Assembly (NCBI RefSeq): GCF_014873145.1
Contig: NZ_JADBEK010000001.1
Coordinates: 9,052,001-9,116,000, forward strand
Origin: Nonomuraea angiospora
GTDB lineage: Bacteria > Actinomycetota > Actinomycetes > Streptosporangiales > Streptosporangiaceae
Length of the DNA stretch: 64,000 nt
Direction of reading: 5' to 3'
Shown here: positions 59,988 through 64,000 of the stretch, piece by piece
Layout of the letters: each line of letters opens with the position of its first letter
Position numbering within the stretch: the stretch's first letter is position 1
Position numbers and translations under genes: made by a program
Notes under the pieces: generated by a model
Database searches by the model: none
What the model was told of the DNA's origin: nothing
Seen by the model: the letters and a program-made list of their open reading frames with translations, nothing else

Positions 59988-60819
59988 ACTACAAGCCGCT
60001 CCGATCCCGCATAGACGTTGCAGCGCTCTCCGCGCAGGAACCCCACGAGCGTGATGCCGAACTCCCTGGCCAGCTCCACCGCGAGCGACGACGGCGCCGA
60101 GACCGCGCACACCGCCGGGATCCCGGCGGCCAGCGCCTTCTGCATGATTTCGTAGCTGGTCCGCCCGCTGACCATGAGCACGTGCTCGGCCAGCGGCAGC
60201 CGCCCGCTCAGCCCCGCCCAGCCGACCAGCTTGTCCACCGCGTTGTGGCGGCCCACGTCCTCCCGCACCGCCACCAGCGTGCCCGTGGCCGAGAACAGCC
60301 CGGCCGCGTGCAGGCCGCCGGTCTTGCCGAACCCGCCCTGGGCGGCGCGGAGCGCGTCAGGCAGCCCGTACAGGAACTCGGGGGTGAGGCCGAGCCCGCC
60401 CCTGGGGACCGGCTTGCAGCGGTCGTGCAGCGCCTCCAGGCCGGCCGAGCCGCAGACGCCGCACGCGCTGGAGGTGACGAAGTGGCGATCCAGCGCGGGC
60501 AGGTCGGGGATGGGGCCGCGCAGGCGCACGGTCACCGTGTTGTAGCGGGCCTCGGGCGGGAGGTCCTCGTCGGTGCAGTACGCGATGGCGGAGATGTCGC
60601 CGGGACCGGCCAGCCCCTCGCCGTGCAGGAACCCGGCGGCCAGCTCGAAGTCGTGCCCCGGGGTGCGCATGGTGATGGCCACGGTCTTGCGCGTGCCGTC
60701 GGGCGCGGTGAGCCGGATCTCCAGCGGCTCCTCGGTGGCCAGGTAGTCGCGCCGCTCCCTGGTCGCCGAGCCGGACAGCTCGACGATCCTGAGGCGCGTG
60801 GTGGGCCCGGGACGCGTGC

Positions 60820-60823
<4 letters not shown>
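59981..60823 (-). CDS. fdhD: FdhD, formate dehydrogenase accessory sulfurtransferase
   Basis: A 280-residue FdhD. It transfers sulfur to the molybdenum cofactor of formate dehydrogenase-type enzymes. The redox Cys pair is in SSACGVCGSAGLEAL; other landmarks are EEPLEIRL, MRTPGHDFELAAGFLHGEG, REDVGRHNAVDKLVGWA and SGRTSYEIMQKALAAGIP. GTG 60823 overlaps the stop of the upstream oxidoreductase gene (GTGA), its probable client enzyme. Confidence 0.94.
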
Positions 60824-63024
<2,201 letters not shown>

Positions 63025-63059
63025 CTCTCCATCTTCCTCCTGGCTGCAAAGATAGAGGG

Positions 63060-63881
63060 GTGCCCGACTCGCGTTACTCCGACCTCGACCGGCCGCCGCT
63101 CTCCGAGGCGGCGCTCAACCGCGCGCTGGTCCGCCCCGGCTCCCTGTGGACCGGCATCACCGTCGTGGAGAGCACCGGCTCCACCAACGCCGACCTGGCC
63201 GAGGCCGCCCACGCCGGAGCCCCGGAGGGGACGGTGCTGGTGGCGGAGGCGCAGCTGGCCGGCCGCGGCCGGCTGGGCCGCACCTGGACGGCGCCGCCGC
63301 GCTCGGGCCTGACGTTCTCGATCCTCCTCAAACCGGATGTGCCGGCCACCGCGCAGGGCTGGCTGACGCTCCTGTACGGCGTCGCCGCCGCCTCCGCCCT
63401 GCGCCGCCTGGCCGAGGCGGACGTACACGTCAAATGGCCCAACGACCTGCTGATCGGCGAGCGCAAGCTGGCCGGGATCCTGGCCGAGCGGGTGGAGAGC
63501 GGCGTCGTCATCGGCATGGGCCTGAACGTGTCGCTCAGGCAGGAGGAGCTGCCCGTCGAGACGGCCACGTCGCTGGCCATCGAGGAGGCGGCCTGCCTCG
63601 ACCGCGACCCGCTGCTCAGGGCGGTGCTCAGGGAGGTCGAGAGCCACTACAGGGAGTGGACCGACGCGAAGGGCGACGCGGAGGCGTGCGGGCTGCGGGC
63701 GGCGTACCTGGCGGCCAGCGCCACGGTCGGGCGGCGGGTCAGGGTGGAGCTGCCGGGGCAGCAGGCGGTCACCGGGACGGCCACGGGCGTCGATCAGTTC
63801 GGACACCTGCAGGTGGAGTCGGCGGGGGAGCGCTACACGCTGAGCGCGGGCGACGTGGTGCACGTCCGCCCGGCGGACTGA
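63060..63881 (+). CDS. birA: Biotin-[acetyl-CoA-carboxylase] ligase BirA
   Basis: A 273-residue biotin protein ligase. The biotin/ATP loop is GRGRLGRTW near residue 70, followed by KWPNDLLIGERKLAGIL and IGMGLNV. The C-terminal SH3-like domain ends GDVVHVRP. There is no N-terminal DNA-binding domain, so it is a monofunctional ligase. It would biotinylate the EAMKM Lys of the alpha subunit at 2.8 kb. GTG 63060 has only AGAGGG directly adjacent. The 35-base gap to the divergent fdhF gene is small, so the promoters overlap. Confidence 0.93.
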   Translation: MPDSRYSDLDRPPLSEAALNRALVRPGSLWTGITVVESTGSTNADLAEAAHAGAPEGTVLVAEAQLAGRGRLGRTWTAPPRSGLTFSILLKPDVPATAQGWLTLLYGVAAASALRRLAEADVHVKWPNDLLIGERKLAGILAERVESGVVIGMGLNVSLRQEELPVETATSLAIEEAACLDRDPLLRAVLREVESHYREWTDAKGDAEACGLRAAYLAASATVGRRVRVELPGQQAVTGTATGVDQFGHLQVESAGERYTLSAGDVVHVRPAD

Positions 63882-63934
63882 CCTGATCCGCCGGGAGCGT
63901 AGCCGCCACGCGGCGATGGTGGGACGATTTTGCC

Positions 63935-64000
63935 ATGACCCTTCCCGACCATCATCTGACGCAGGGTGAGCGGCGCATCCGGTCCTTCCATCCCCATTGG
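63935..64000 (+). CDS. Start of a further gene, possibly a PH domain membrane protein (partial)
   Basis: Only the first 22 codons are visible (MTLPDHHLTQGERRIRSFHP, then HW), running off the window. A short start with a HPHW motif resembles bacterial PH-domain membrane proteins that sit beside birA in actinobacteria such as Mycobacterium (Rv3278c), recalled from memory. The identification is tentative. There is no Shine-Dalgarno site ahead of ATG 63935. Confidence 0.5.
   Translation, partial: MTLPDHHLTQGERRIRSFHPHW

Overview
The window is very GC-rich and almost fully coding, with third-position GC bias, many GTG/TTG starts and 4-base stop/start overlaps. An actinomycete type VII (ESX-like) secretion locus, an AccE epsilon subunit, a mycosin and an Ada-AlkA fusion all point to a filamentous actinobacterium. 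I infer a member of the Streptosporangiales (Nonomuraea-like); the genus is not provable from the sequence alone. No tRNA, rRNA, CRISPR array or transposase was found.

Layout. (1) 0.2-5.3 kb: a RidA-like protein, a TOPRIM protein, a secreted Gly-rich membrane protein, and an SDR reductase coupled to a biotin carboxylase/BCCP alpha subunit. (2) 5.4-27.3 kb: a type VII secretion locus with mycosin, EccB, EccC and EccD, but no EccE or EspG recognised. It also holds WXG100 proteins, PPE-like substrates with a shared C-terminal acidic motif, a WXG100-lytic transglycosylase fusion, two YbaB-fold proteins, WXG/membrane proteins and a membrane-anchored pseudokinase. (3) 28.3-30.7 kb: a secreted hydrolase and a divergent ArsR-like regulator sharing twin palindromes. 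(4) 31-36 kb: a second, orphan FtsK/EccC-type ATPase with an N-terminal YukD/FHA-like part and two degenerate P-loops. (5) 37-47.2 kb: a tightly packed Tad/Flp pilus operon: CpaB, TadZ-like, TadA, TadB, TadC, Flp pilin, two TadE-like pseudopilins, a TadG-like protein, a LysM-BTAD protein, a lipoprotein and an exported protein. (6) 47.2-64 kb: MarR/MFS pair, Ogt plus Ada-AlkA repair operon, NYN protein, acyl-CoA carboxylase beta and epsilon, ABC transporter pair, PEP carboxylase, epoxide hydrolase, FdhD plus FdhF/YdeP oxidoreductase, biotin ligase BirA, and the start of a further gene.

How they work together. The type VII proteins would form a membrane export channel powered by EccC and matured by mycosin. 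Its cargo includes WXG100 dimers, PPE-like proteins and probably a peptidoglycan hydrolase. The adjacent Tad operon builds thin surface pili. The biotin-dependent carboxylase is split: alpha is at 2.8 kb, beta/epsilon at 52-53.7 kb and the biotin ligase at 63 kb, with the two surface systems in between.

Intergenic regions carry several tandem repeats (10, 34, 38, 55 and 112 bp periods), long bidirectional terminators between convergent genes, and at least five genes whose -10-like TANNNT hexamer lies 6-9 bases before the start codon, suggesting leaderless transcripts.
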